A stretch of DNA of 64,000 nt from Litorimonas taeanensis. Its GTDB lineage: Bacteria; Pseudomonadota; Alphaproteobacteria; Caulobacterales; Maricaulaceae. Where the stretch lies: the NCBI RefSeq assembly GCF_003634015.1, contig NZ_RBII01000001.1:1240001-1304000 (forward strand), written 5' to 3'. The notes below the pieces were generated by a model, which ran no database searches, had not been told where the DNA came from, and saw only the letters and a program-made list of their open reading frames with translations. Within the stretch, counting starts at the first letter, position 1. Every line of letters begins with the position of its first letter. This document shows, piece after piece, positions 1 through 8,683 of this stretch. A program made the translations under genes and the position numbers.

Positions 1-290
1 CCCGACAGAATTACCGGCCCTTCAATATAGTTTTGCACGAACTCTACGACATCATCCCGAAAGCCATAAAAGTTGCGAAGACCTTTGGGGTTAATCGGTA
101 ATTGGGTCATGCCATGACCGCGCAAATCCAATGAAAGGGCATGCACCCCTAAGGGTTCAAGCAAACCCCGATAAGATTGGGCATTCAGTCCATTTGCATG
201 CAACATGACCAGTTTAACGGGCTGGCTTTCATCCCCAAAATGAAGGGCAGAGAGTGTTCCGCCCTTAATATCATAATTTTCGCGGCGCAT
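1..290 (-). CDS. alpha/beta hydrolase, N-terminal part (runs off the window)
   Basis: Ninety-six codons are visible from an ATG five bases after the stop of the enoyl-CoA hydratase gene. The reading frame shows a hydrolase N-terminus: a beta strand and oxyanion-type loop reading LVMLHANGLNAQSY, then LSLDLRGHGMTQLP, the usual strand plus RGHG turn of the family. The window ends at VILSG, just where the nucleophile elbow is expected, so the catalytic serine cannot be confirmed. Its position as last visible gene of an acyl-CoA dehydrogenase operon suggests an esterase or thioesterase-like role; that is inference. Confidence 0.75.
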   Translation of the reverse strand, partial: MRRENYDIKGGTLSALHFGDESQPVKLVMLHANGLNAQSYRGLLEPLGVHALSLDLRGHGMTQLPINPKGLRNFYGFRDDVVEFVQNYIEGPVILS

Positions 291-295
291 GGGGC

Positions 296-997
296 TTAGA
301 CAGCGTGAATTTTCTCTGGGTCAAGATCATCTTCAATGGCTTGATCAAGGATTTGAAACACGGCTTTTCGGGAGCGTAATTTCGTGCCTTTGAACGCCGT
401 CATATTAAGCTGACCAAACATTTGCCCAGCCATTGCTCCGGCCATCGGCATTTGCTCAGCCGGCACAATACGGTCAATAAAGCCTGCATGCACAGCGCCC
501 TTTGGATTGAAAATCTCAGCATTAATAACGCAGCGATTGAAATAGTTTTTCGCAAGGCGATAACGGGCAATTTCAATACCAAAGTTATGCATCGTCATCC
601 CAATGAGGGTTTCATTCAACCCCACCTTATAGTCTCCGTCTGCTATCATACGATAATCACACGCCAATAATAAGAAAGCCCCCATAGCGATAGAGTGCCC
701 CGTAGAAAGGGCGATAACGGGCTTTGGAAAGGCCATTATACGGCGCGCCAATTTTGACCCCTTCGAGGTCAAAATCATGGCTTCTTTTGGCCCTGCTTGC
801 ATTTCCTTAAGATTAAATCCGCCAGAAAACATGCCTTCGCGGCCCGTTAAAACAACTATGGCGTCATCAGCTTCGGCCTTATCAAAAGCCTCATTCAATT
901 CCGTAATCATTTGGGTCGACAGGACGTTGGCCTTGCCATCATCCATAGCGATGGTGGCCACATTGCCGTTCAGAGTATAAGTAACAAGATCAGTCAT
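296..997 (-). CDS. enoyl-CoA hydratase/isomerase (crotonase) family protein
   Basis: This is a 233-residue crotonase-fold protein, expected to hydrate or isomerise an enoyl-CoA in fatty-acid or branched-chain acid oxidation. The two oxyanion-hole segments are visible as FSGGFNLKEM and GHSIAMGAFLLLACD, and a glutamate lies in NETLIGM in the usual second catalytic region. It is slightly shorter than a typical 255-residue hydratase. The start chosen is the ATG giving MTDLVTYTL, seven bases after the stop of the acyl-CoA dehydrogenase; an upstream TTG in the same frame would overlap that gene. It is third in the MerR-headed operon. Exact substrate is unknown. Confidence 0.85.
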   Translation of the reverse strand: MTDLVTYTLNGNVATIAMDDGKANVLSTQMITELNEAFDKAEADDAIVVLTGREGMFSGGFNLKEMQAGPKEAMILTSKGSKLARRIMAFPKPVIALSTGHSIAMGAFLLLACDYRMIADGDYKVGLNETLIGMTMHNFGIEIARYRLAKNYFNRCVINAEIFNPKGAVHAGFIDRIVPAEQMPMAGAMAGQMFGQLNMTAFKGTKLRSRKAVFQILDQAIEDDLDPEKIHAV

Positions 998-1004
998 GGC
1001 GTTC

Positions 1005-2162
1005 TTACAAACTCCGCGCAATGAGAAGTTTCATAATCTCATTCGTGCCGCCATAAATACGCTGAACGCGGCTATCGCGATACATACGGCCAATACGGTA
1101 TTCATTCATAAAGCCATAGCCGCCGTGTAGCTGGAGACAACGGTCAATAACTTCGCACTCTTTATCGGTGACCCAGTATTTCGCCATAGATGCCGTGACT
1201 GTGTCGAGCTCTCCGCGGAGATGTTTTTCAGCGCAATCATATGTGAAAGCTTTGGCAATCGTGACAATGGTTTTACATTCAGCCAACTCAAATTGTGTGT
1301 TTTGAAAGCTCATGATGGGCTTGCCAAAGGCTTGACGCTCTTTGCAATATTCAATCGTCATTTCCAGAGCAGCTTCCATTTGCGCAACACCTTGAACAGC
1401 GATGTTAAGGCGCTCTTGCGGCAATTCTTTCATTAATTGAATAAAGCCATGACCAGTCTCTGGCCCAAGCAAGGCATCGGCTGGTAATTTCATATCGTCG
1501 AAGAAAAGCTCGGCCGTGTCTTGGGCATCCATACCCACCTTGTCGAGAATGCGGCCACGACGGAACCCTTCAAGGCCGTCCGTTTCGGCCACGAATAAGG
1601 ATTTGGACATTTTGCCCTCGCCGCCCGTATCCGCAACAATCACGATAAGGTTAGCCGTCCCGCCATTGGTGATGAAGGTTTTAGAACCATTCAGCACCCA
1701 ACCATTGCCATCTTTTTTAGCGTTCGTTTTTACGTTTTGAAGGTCTGAACCCGTTCCTGGTTCTGACATGGCAATAGCGCCAACAAGCTCGCCTGATGCC
1801 ATACGCGGCAACCATTTTTGCTTTTGCTCCTCTGTACCGTAATGCAGGATATATGGCGCAACAATGGCGTTATGGAGAGAGAGGCCAAAACCGTCGACAT
1901 TGGCTTTGACCAATTCTTCCATGATAATCATCTCATGGCGATAATCTCCACCGCCCCCGCCATATTCTTCAGGGATAGCGCAGTTAAGCAGGCCCATTTC
2001 GCCCGCCATATTCCAATATTTACGATCGACTTTCTTGTTCTTACGAAACTCTTCTGAATGGGGCGCCATTTCGCGCGCATAAAATCCGTGAACGGCTTCG
2101 CGGAAAATATTGATGTCTTCTTCATCATACCAATCAGGGTTTTTAAAATCTATCGCGGCCAT
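1005..2162 (-). CDS. acyl-CoA dehydrogenase (about 385 aa)
   Basis: A standard-length FAD acyl-CoA dehydrogenase that oxidises an acyl-CoA to the 2-enoyl-CoA and passes electrons to ETF. It carries the family flavin/substrate signature AMSEPGTGSDLQ around residue 135, the QLHGGYGFMNEY segment near residue 345, and a C-terminal YGGTNEIMKLLIARSL with the catalytic glutamate in the place usual for medium- and short-chain enzymes. It starts with ATG 72 bases downstream of the larger dehydrogenase gene, and a hairpin fills that gap. The following hydratase begins seven bases after its stop, so the two are probably co-translated. Chain-length preference cannot be read from the sequence. Confidence 0.92.
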   Translation of the reverse strand: MAAIDFKNPDWYDEEDINIFREAVHGFYAREMAPHSEEFRKNKKVDRKYWNMAGEMGLLNCAIPEEYGGGGGDYRHEMIIMEELVKANVDGFGLSLHNAIVAPYILHYGTEEQKQKWLPRMASGELVGAIAMSEPGTGSDLQNVKTNAKKDGNGWVLNGSKTFITNGGTANLIVIVADTGGEGKMSKSLFVAETDGLEGFRRGRILDKVGMDAQDTAELFFDDMKLPADALLGPETGHGFIQLMKELPQERLNIAVQGVAQMEAALEMTIEYCKERQAFGKPIMSFQNTQFELAECKTIVTIAKAFTYDCAEKHLRGELDTVTASMAKYWVTDKECEVIDRCLQLHGGYGFMNEYRIGRMYRDSRVQRIYGGTNEIMKLLIARSL

Positions 2163-2196
2163 GGGAACTCCAATTTGTTATCGTTAGACGTAAGAG

Positions 2197-2220
2197 AACC
2201 TCGGCCCGGAGACCGAGGTT
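2197..2220 (-). other. intergenic hairpin between the two acyl-CoA dehydrogenase genes
   Basis: Eight-base perfect arms AACCTCGG and CCGAGGTT enclose an eight-base loop in the 72-base gap. On the operon strand no T-run follows, so it is better read as an mRNA-processing or partial attenuation structure than as a full terminator. On the plus strand an AT-rich stretch follows it. Confidence 0.5.
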
Positions 2221-2234
2221 TATTTTTAATTTAT

Positions 2235-4025
2235 TTAAAATGCCGCTTCATCAAGCGCCATAACAGGGGCTGCGCCCGTTTTAATTTTCGCTAAATGCGC
2301 GTCGAGCATAGGCAGCATACGCAACATGAAATAACGCCCCGTAATCAGCTTGTTCGGATAGAAGTCTTCATTCGATCCGTTATCAATTGCAGCTTGGGCC
2401 ACAACAGCCATTTGCGCCCACATATAGGCCAAAATAGATAGTCCCATCATGTGCATATAGTCCACAGAACCTGCACCCGCATTATTCGGGTCAGACATAC
2501 CGTTTTGCATCAACCACATAGTCGCTTCGGTGAGTTTTTTCTGTGCGCCAGACAAGCCATCCATAAATTCAGAAAGGCCTTCTGTCTCTTTATTCTCTTT
2601 CAAGAACTCAGCGATTTCACTGTTAAGTGTCATCAACGCGCGGCCACCATTACGGGCAAGTTTACGGCCCACAAGGTCAAGCGCCTGAACGCCATTTGCA
2701 CCTTCATAAATCAACGCGATACGGTTATCGCGAACAAATTGGCTCATGCCCCATTCTTCGATAAATCCATGACCGCCAAAAATTTGCTGGCAGTCAATCG
2801 TTGTCTTCATAGACATATCTGTGAGGTAACCTTTTACAACAGGTGTCAAAAGGCCAAGGTAATCGTCACATTTCTCAACTAGTTTTTCATCTGTTGAGTG
2901 CTTTTCTACATCCTCTTGTTTTGCGGCCCAATATAAGAGCGCGCGGCCCGCTTCGTTAAAGGCTTTTGTCTCCATTAACATGCGGCGCACATCAGGATGT
3001 ACAATGATAGGGTCAGCTGGCTTATCAGCCTCTTTTGGGCCCGCAAGAGAGCGGCCTTGCAGACGGTCTTTTGCATAGGCAACTGCATTTTGATAGGCAA
3101 CCTCTGACTGCCCAACGCCTTGTAAACCAACGCCGATACGGGCTTCGTTCATCATGACGAACATAACGCGAAGACCTTTGTTTTCTTCGCCGATAAGATA
3201 CCCTTCCGCTTCGTCATAATTCATGACGCAAGTGGAGTTACCGTGGATACCCATTTTCTCTTCGATTGAACCACATGACACAAGGTTACGCTCGCCCGGG
3301 TTTCCATTTTCGTCCAATTTGAACTTCGGTACAATAAAGAGTGAAATTCCTTTTGTGCCCGCTGGCGCGCCTTCGATACGCGCTAAAACAAGGTGAATGA
3401 TATTATCAGACATATCATGTTCACCAGCCGAGATGAAAATCTTCTGACCAGAAATCTTATAGCTACCATCGCCATTTGGAACGGCTTTTGTTTTCAACAG
3501 ACCCAAATCTGTACCACAATGCGGTTCCGTCAGGTTCATTGTACCTGTCCACTCACCTGCAATCATTTTTGGCAAATAAGTCTGTTTTTGTTCAGGCGAT
3601 CCCCCTGTGTGAATCGCTTTAATGGCACCGCCCGTTAGGCCAGGATACATCGCAAAAGCCATATTCGCAGATGACCACATTTCAGACGCTGCAATGCCCA
3701 ACATACCTGGCATGCCTTGGCCGCCATATTCAGGATCAAGGGAAAGCCCCGTCCAACCATTTTCGGTCATTTGCTTAAAGGCATCTTTAAAGCCCGTTGG
3801 GGTGGTGACTGAACCATCATCATGGCGCGTACAGCCTTCGTGATCCCCCACAATATTCAGAGGCGCCAAAACTTCTTCGGCAAATTTTGAGGATTGCTCA
3901 AGAACAGCATCCGCTAGGTCACGATCGACCTCACTAAAAGCTTCGAATGATTGAAGGTCTTCAAATCCAAGAACTTCATGAAGCAAAAACTGCATGTCGC
4001 GAACGGGGGCTTTATAACTAGGCAT
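2235..4025 (-). CDS. large acyl-CoA dehydrogenase with C-terminal domain (DmdC/AcdH-like)
   Basis: A 596-residue acyl-CoA dehydrogenase of the long subfamily that includes 3-methylmercaptopropionyl-CoA dehydrogenase (DmdC). The N-terminus MPSYKAPVRDMQFLLHEV is typical of that group. Signature NLTEPHCGTDLGLL, the QIFGGHGFIEEWGMSQF segment and IYEGANGVQALDLVGRKL with the presumed catalytic glutamate are all visible, followed by an extra helical domain of about 130 residues. It begins 21 bases after the MerR regulator stop and is first enzyme of the operon. Many paralogues oxidise ordinary fatty acyl-CoAs, so DMSP metabolism should not be assumed. Confidence 0.88.
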   Translation of the reverse strand: MPSYKAPVRDMQFLLHEVLGFEDLQSFEAFSEVDRDLADAVLEQSSKFAEEVLAPLNIVGDHEGCTRHDDGSVTTPTGFKDAFKQMTENGWTGLSLDPEYGGQGMPGMLGIAASEMWSSANMAFAMYPGLTGGAIKAIHTGGSPEQKQTYLPKMIAGEWTGTMNLTEPHCGTDLGLLKTKAVPNGDGSYKISGQKIFISAGEHDMSDNIIHLVLARIEGAPAGTKGISLFIVPKFKLDENGNPGERNLVSCGSIEEKMGIHGNSTCVMNYDEAEGYLIGEENKGLRVMFVMMNEARIGVGLQGVGQSEVAYQNAVAYAKDRLQGRSLAGPKEADKPADPIIVHPDVRRMLMETKAFNEAGRALLYWAAKQEDVEKHSTDEKLVEKCDDYLGLLTPVVKGYLTDMSMKTTIDCQQIFGGHGFIEEWGMSQFVRDNRIALIYEGANGVQALDLVGRKLARNGGRALMTLNSEIAEFLKENKETEGLSEFMDGLSGAQKKLTEATMWLMQNGMSDPNNAGAGSVDYMHMMGLSILAYMWAQMAVVAQAAIDNGSNEDFYPNKLITGRYFMLRMLPMLDAHLAKIKTGAAPVMALDEAAF

Positions 4026-4046
4026 AACTTTTTCCTTAATAGGGGT

Positions 4047-4589
4047 TTATTTGGAAATTTCGGGGTTGGAAGGTGCAAAATCGTCGGCTTGGTAGTCAAA
4101 GCTGTAGCCTTGACCCTCATCCGAATGGGCAAGGCTCTTTTTAAAGGCGGCCTCATATTTGGCGGCCAAACTTTCTACGCTTGGCTCTTCTTCGGCTGTT
4201 TCAAGATGTTCATCAATAATCGCCACAATATCGCGCATATCTTTATTCATAAGCTCAATATCTTCGCGGCGCTTTTCGAGGCTTTCAATAACCGCTTGAA
4301 AATTAGCGCGCCGACGGGTCAAAGCCCCCCTATCCGCGACATTTCCTTTGGTTACATCTAACACCGTTTTAATATCATCGAGTGAAAAGCCTAATCGCTT
4401 CGCCCGCATAATACGCTCAAATCGCGCACGATCTGCGGGGCTAAAGACACGAACACCCGCCTCACGCTCAGGGCTCAACAGACCCTTATCTTCGTAAAAA
4501 CGGATTGTCCGAGCCGTCACGTCAAACATCTCTGAAAATTGGCGAATACCCCAACTTTCGACTCGATGTTTATGTGTGGCGACTTCCAT
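4047..4589 (-). CDS. MerR-family transcriptional regulator (LiuR-like)
   Basis: A 180-residue MerR regulator. The N-terminal winged helix reads WGIRQFSEMFDVTARTIRFY, with EDKGLLSPEREAGVRVF as the wing and RAKRLGFSLDDIKTVLDV completing the DNA-binding domain; a long dimerisation helix and an acidic tail follow. No metal-binding cysteine cluster is present, consistent with acyl-CoA-sensing MerR proteins such as LiuR rather than metal sensors. The start is the ATG for MEVATHKHR, since an upstream in-frame start would cover the palindromic operator. It heads the acyl-CoA dehydrogenase operon and probably represses itself and the operon through the adjacent dyad. The effector is inferred. Confidence 0.85.
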   Translation of the reverse strand: MEVATHKHRVESWGIRQFSEMFDVTARTIRFYEDKGLLSPEREAGVRVFSPADRARFERIMRAKRLGFSLDDIKTVLDVTKGNVADRGALTRRRANFQAVIESLEKRREDIELMNKDMRDIVAIIDEHLETAEEEPSVESLAAKYEAAFKKSLAHSDEGQGYSFDYQADDFAPSNPEISK

Positions 4590-4601
4590 GCGGCATTTAT
4601 A

Positions 4602-4619
4602 GTTTACGTTAACGTAAAC
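4602..4619. promoter_or_regulatory. perfect 18-bp palindrome, candidate LiuR-type MerR operator
   Basis: GTTTACGTTAACGTAAAC is a perfect inverted repeat 13 to 30 bases upstream of the MerR start codon. It closely resembles the TTTACG/CGTAAA dyads reported for LiuR-type MerR regulators of branched-chain amino-acid and acyl-CoA catabolism. Its placement over the operon promoter fits autoregulation together with the downstream dehydrogenases. Confidence 0.75.
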
Positions 4620-4688
4620 GTCAAGCAAAAACAGTATGAGAGTCCTTATGGCGAAAAACGAATAATTCGTGCGGAAAAGGTTAACGCC

Positions 4689-4704
4689 TTAACGCGGCGT
4701 TAAC
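4689..4704 (+). promoter_or_regulatory. CtrA-type site TTAA-N7-TTAAC with GANTC sites before the PodJ-like gene
   Basis: TTAA, seven bases, then TTAAC matches the full consensus of the CtrA response regulator and lies about 90 bases before the start codon at 4793. Its right half is also part of an inverted repeat (arms at 4680-4687 and 4697-4704, GTTAACGC/GCGTTAAC). Two GANTC motifs follow in the same leader, GATTC at 4739-4743 and GAGTC at 4786-4790, the latter almost touching the ATG. GANTC is the CcrM methylation target through which GcrA acts in Caulobacter-type bacteria. Confidence 0.65.
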
Positions 4705-4792
4705 TACAAATGGCGCAGTTTGTCTCAAAATCGGACCTGATTCTTCGGGAGAGATAGGGTTTGAGAAGACTTATTGGGAAGTCGGGAGTCGC

Positions 4793-7696
4793 ATGAGCCA
4801 GTCGCGTAAAACATCCTCAGCGAAAACCAAACCGGCAAGTGCAGCCGAGAGCAAAGCCCTGCCCCAAGAAAGCCCTGCTACTCAAGCGCCTCTAACTGAA
4901 CCGCGCAACAAGGCGGCCGCTAAAAAAACAACTCTTAAGAAAACGGGCCCTAAGAAGTCTGCGCCGAGCAAGCGTCCGACCCTGACGGAAATGCAAAAGT
5001 CGCTCGCCTCGCTTGAAACGCGGATGAAGCGGGCAGATACTCTTACTCGCAAAAGCGTAAAAACGCTTGAAGAGGTCGTCGCCAATCTGGACGCACGTAC
5101 AAAAAAAGAGAGCGCCAGTCAAAAATCTGCACTCTCACGGCGTGTTGGCCGCTTATCAGAAGAAATGGAACAAAGCCTCGCCACGACGCAGGCCGAAATA
5201 AAAGCCACACTAGCATCAGCGTTGAGCCACCCTAACCCCGAAGCCGTACAAACTGCGCTGAATTCAGCAACAACGCGCTTGAATAATTCTGAACGTCATC
5301 AAGCCCTCGCCATTGCGAAAATCAACCGTCACTTAGCCAATTTGGCCAAAGCGGTTGAGGATAGAATTTTAAAGGATCAAGTTGCAGCCTCTGAAGCCCT
5401 GCGATTGGTTGAGAAACGTCTATCTGAACGCCTTGAAACAATAGAAGCTGACACAACTGAAGCTTTCGGCATGATTGGCGATAAAGTCGCTAGCCTGAGC
5501 GAAGAAATCACAAAACGTAATTCTCGTGAAGATGACTTTATTTCGGATATCATTTCCGCCAGAATTTCTGATGCCACGGCCAAGAGTGAAGCCGAGTTCA
5601 AGAACAATACACAGTCTCTTGAAATGCGGATCAACCGATTAGAAGCCGCCGGGAAAGAAGCTGCGACCAATTTGGCTCGCACTAAGGCACAAATACAAGA
5701 TCAAATTCACGCGCAAGCCGAGCAATTTGCCAATACCGCCGCGTCTGACCTCCCTGAAATTCATCTATCTGATGAAATCGCGGCTCTCTCCCAGCAAATT
5801 GATACGCTTCAATCACGCCTTGATACAATGGATGCTAATTTTGAAGCGCTTCAAACCCAATCCGAAATCATGGGTCAGGATTTGATGCAAACAAAACAGA
5901 GCGTTGAAACGATTGAATCTCGCCCAGCGCCGACACAGCCGGAACCCGTAGGCACAGTAGCGGGCACAGCATATGCGCCAAACAACCCATCCAATATTGT
6001 AAACTTCACGCCGCAAACCCCGCCGGCCCCCGCGCCGCAGCCTATTCCTGCCGCGCCATACCCTCATTCAAGTGCAGCCCCTATGGCCGCAGGGCGCTCT
6101 CTTGTCGCGGCAACCTTTGCCGACGAAGTGAATGAATACGTTCTTACTGAAACAATTGACGCTCCAATTGAGGCGCAGCCGCAAACAGGCCCTGTGGAAT
6201 TTGACCCTGCCGCCTATCAGCCTCAAGCGCCGCAGGCATTATATGCTCCGCAAGCACCAGCACAGCCGGCTTTCCTACAAGAACCAGAAACGGCCTATTC
6301 AAACCCACTGCCCCATAATAACGGCGTCGTTACGCCTCCGCCTTTTTTAAGCGGTAATGAGGCGGCTCATTTTGCACCCTCCCCTTATGGCGACGTTGCG
6401 CAAACAGACGCGCCTCTGAACTATAATGATGTAGAGAACCTACCGGCAGGCGACCCAATGCTGCCTTATGCTGACCCTGCTTATGGCGAAGAGCGTATGG
6501 ATGAAGTGCGTATTGGCGCAACGCCTACCAAACGGGCACGCAAAGCCAAAAAAGAGAAATCTGGGTCGCTATTATCGTCTGAACTCTTACCCGCTTTAAC
6601 GGGTCGTAATGTCCGCGTTGCGGCTATGGCAACAGGGGTCACGCTTATTGGTCTTTTTGCTGCGAAAACAATCTTATTTGGCAATAATGACCCGCTCTCA
6701 AAAACCGTCACAACGGAACAGCCTCTGCAGAACCCTACACTTGGAGGGTCTCTGACGCAGGATTTAGGTCAAACCAATACTCATCAAACCATAGATTCGT
6801 CACTGGCAGAAAATGCAGCGCCGACAATAGGCGTGTATGCGGAAAATCAAGCCCCCAGAATTTCAGCCGCTGAAGCAGGCAGCCTACAAGAAGCCGCCGC
6901 CAAGGGTGACGCTATCGCACAATTCCAATTAGGGCTTTCCCAATTAGAACAAAATAATATCGAGGCTGGCGTCAAAAACATCCGCCTTGCGTCGCAAACC
7001 TTACCCGCTGCGCAATATCGTCTGGCTAAAATATACGAGGCCGGCGAAGGCGTTGAGAAAAACACAGAACTGGCCAAAGATTTGACGGAGCGTGCTGCAC
7101 GCGCCGGCAATCGCATCGCCATGCATGATCTTGCCATTTATTACGCTTATGGAAATGGCGGCGTAGAGGTCGACATGACAACTGCGGCAGGATGGTTTGA
7201 GAAAGCGGCAGAACGCGGCGTTGTAGATTCACAATTCAACCTCGCCATTTTATATGAAAACGGTCAAGGCGTGAAACCGAATGTGGCTGATGCCTATTTC
7301 TGGTATTCGATCGCCGCCTCTCAAGGCGACCAAGCCGCCAAAGCCCGTCTGCAGGCCCTAGACGCCTCTGTGCCCCCTGCTGAACTTGAGGCCGCGAAAA
7401 TTCGTGTTCAAAACTTTGAGCCCGTCAAAATCAATCAAGCGGCGAATGGTATCTTTAAGAACCTTCCTTGGAATAAAGCGGAGAAAGACCGCCAAGCCGC
7501 CGCCAAAGTGGCAGAGCTGAAGCAAGTGCAAACACTCCTGAGCAATATGGGCTTTGAAGTAGGAGCCCCCGACGGCATTATGGGAAGTAAAACACGTCAA
7601 GCCATCACTCGGTTTGAACAGGCCAATGGCATGGAAGTCACGGGACAAGTCTCCCCCACTCTTATTGATAAGCTCTCCATCGCCGCTGGCGCGTAA
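4793..7696 (+). CDS. PodJ-like polar organiser: coiled coil, TM, SEL1 repeats, peptidoglycan-binding domain
   Basis: A 967-residue protein with the domain order of the Caulobacter polar localisation factor PodJ. A Lys/Ala/Pro-rich start (1-60) leads into a long heptad-rich cytoplasmic region (about 70-350) and then a Pro/Gln-rich linker (about 375-560). One transmembrane segment lies near residues 604-627 (VRVAAMATGVTLIGLFAAK). SEL1-type repeats (about 688-865, such as AAQYRLAKIYEAGEGVEKNT) follow in the periplasm, and a C-terminal PG_binding_1 domain (about 908-965, GFEVGAPDGIMGSKTRQAI) ends the protein. The inferred role is scaffolding polar development factors from the inner membrane to the cell wall. 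The CtrA-type and GANTC promoter motifs support cell-cycle control. Orthology to PodJ rests on architecture, so no symbol is given. Confidence 0.8.
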   Translation: MSQSRKTSSAKTKPASAAESKALPQESPATQAPLTEPRNKAAAKKTTLKKTGPKKSAPSKRPTLTEMQKSLASLETRMKRADTLTRKSVKTLEEVVANLDARTKKESASQKSALSRRVGRLSEEMEQSLATTQAEIKATLASALSHPNPEAVQTALNSATTRLNNSERHQALAIAKINRHLANLAKAVEDRILKDQVAASEALRLVEKRLSERLETIEADTTEAFGMIGDKVASLSEEITKRNSREDDFISDIISARISDATAKSEAEFKNNTQSLEMRINRLEAAGKEAATNLARTKAQIQDQIHAQAEQFANTAASDLPEIHLSDEIAALSQQIDTLQSRLDTMDANFEALQTQSEIMGQDLMQTKQSVETIESRPAPTQPEPVGTVAGTAYAPNNPSNIVNFTPQTPPAPAPQPIPAAPYPHSSAAPMAAGRSLVAATFADEVNEYVLTETIDAPIEAQPQTGPVEFDPAAYQPQAPQALYAPQAPAQPAFLQEPETAYSNPLPHNNGVVTPPPFLSGNEAAHFAPSPYGDVAQTDAPLNYNDVENLPAGDPMLPYADPAYGEERMDEVRIGATPTKRARKAKKEKSGSLLSSELLPALTGRNVRVAAMATGVTLIGLFAAKTILFGNNDPLSKTVTTEQPLQNPTLGGSLTQDLGQTNTHQTIDSSLAENAAPTIGVYAENQAPRISAAEAGSLQEAAAKGDAIAQFQLGLSQLEQNNIEAGVKNIRLASQTLPAAQYRLAKIYEAGEGVEKNTELAKDLTERAARAGNRIAMHDLAIYYAYGNGGVEVDMTTAAGWFEKAAERGVVDSQFNLAILYENGQGVKPNVADAYFWYSIAASQGDQAAKARLQALDASVPPAELEAAKIRVQNFEPVKINQAANGIFKNLPWNKAEKDRQAAAKVAELKQVQTLLSNMGFEVGAPDGIMGSKTRQAITRFEQANGMEVTGQVSPTLIDKLSIAAGA

Positions 7697-7701
7697 ACAT
7701 T

Positions 7702-8175
7702 ATGCCGGATGTGGAGGTACGCCCTGCGACATCAAAATCAGATGTCGCGGCAGTAAAGGCGTTATTTCTCGACTATTTGCAATTCGTAACGGACTATTTG
7801 GGCCAAGATTTATCCTTTCAAGGCACGGAAAAAGAATTCGCTAACTTCCCAACGACCTATACGCGCCTTTTTCTGGCCCGGCACGGCGAAAACGCCGTTG
7901 GTGCTGTCGGGTTAAAACTTTTGCGACCAAACCTACTTGAATTAAAACGTCTTTATGTCTCGCCTGAGGGGCGCGGATTAAACCTAGGAAAGCGCCTCAG
8001 CCAAGCCGCCATTAATGAAGCGCGTATGCTTGGCTATACAGAGTTATATTTAGATACTGACCCCGGCCTTGCCCATGCCAATGCCATTTATGAAGTCTTG
8101 GGATTTCAGGATGTAGAGCAATATTATGAAAACCCGCTTGGTTCTCAGTCACGATATATGCGGCTGGCCTTATAG
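7702..8175 (+). CDS. GNAT-family N-acetyltransferase
   Basis: A 157-residue GNAT protein expected to move an acetyl group from acetyl-CoA to an unknown amine. The core strands LELKRLYVSPEGRGLNLGKRL contain the acetyl-CoA-binding R/Q-x-x-G-x-G/A-like loop, followed by AAINEARMLGYTELYLDT and a C-terminal ANAIYEVLGFQDVEQYY, the classic end of the fold. It begins five bases after the stop of the PodJ-like gene and is probably translated from the same message. The substrate cannot be inferred from context. Confidence 0.85.
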   Translation: MPDVEVRPATSKSDVAAVKALFLDYLQFVTDYLGQDLSFQGTEKEFANFPTTYTRLFLARHGENAVGAVGLKLLRPNLLELKRLYVSPEGRGLNLGKRLSQAAINEARMLGYTELYLDTDPGLAHANAIYEVLGFQDVEQYYENPLGSQSRYMRLAL

Positions 8176-8294
8176 TCGCTACTCCCCCGCCACAACTCAA
8201 AGCCCCCTGTATTAATAGAGTATATGCGCAAATATTGCTTTGCGACAGGGCCTAATATTCCTAGCACAAAACAGAACAAAGAGAAGGAGACCCT

Positions 8295-8672
8295 ATGTTC
8301 AGTCACGTTATGATCGGCGCCGAAGATGTGGAAGCGTCAAAAACATTTTACGATGCCGCTCTTGAGACATTAGGCGTTCGCCCTGGACGCGTCGATCCCA
8401 AAGGCCGCGCTATGTATATACATGAGGGTAGCGTTTTCATGCTAACCAAGCCAATTGACGGAAACCCTGCCTGCGGCGCAAATGGCGGCACGCTTGGTTT
8501 TGCCGCGGCGACCCCAGAAGAAGCAGATGCATTTCACAAAGCCGGTCTAGACCATGGCGGAACCGCTATCGAAGACCCACCCGGCTGGCGCGAAGCCAAT
8601 GGCATGAGACTTTATCTCGCTTATTTGAGAGACCCTGCAGGCAATAAAGTCTGCGCAATGTGCAGAGGGTAA
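8295..8672 (+). CDS. VOC-family (glyoxalase/bleomycin-resistance fold) protein
   Basis: A compact 125-residue single VOC module. It begins MFSHVMIGAEDVEASKTFYDA, the standard first beta-alpha-beta unit, and ends LRDPAGNKVCAMCRG, the usual DPxGN strand. GAAGGAGA just before the ATG is a strong ribosome-binding site. Metal ligands typical of true glyoxalase I are not all evident. It resembles the many short YaeR/lactoylglutathione-lyase-like proteins of unknown substrate in Proteobacteria. It stands alone between the GNAT gene and the convergent argF. Confidence 0.8.
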   Translation: MFSHVMIGAEDVEASKTFYDAALETLGVRPGRVDPKGRAMYIHEGSVFMLTKPIDGNPACGANGGTLGFAAATPEEADAFHKAGLDHGGTAIEDPPGWREANGMRLYLAYLRDPAGNKVCAMCRG

Positions 8673-8683
8673 TCGCCGTTTAG

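Noticed and set aside
2235-4025. Calling the large dehydrogenase dmdC.
   Set aside because: The subfamily includes many general fatty acyl-CoA dehydrogenases and no other DMSP gene is nearby.
4793-7696. Long opposite-strand frames inside the PodJ-like gene.
   Set aside because: They follow from biased codon use in Ala/Lys/Pro-rich repeats. The plus-strand domains are clear.
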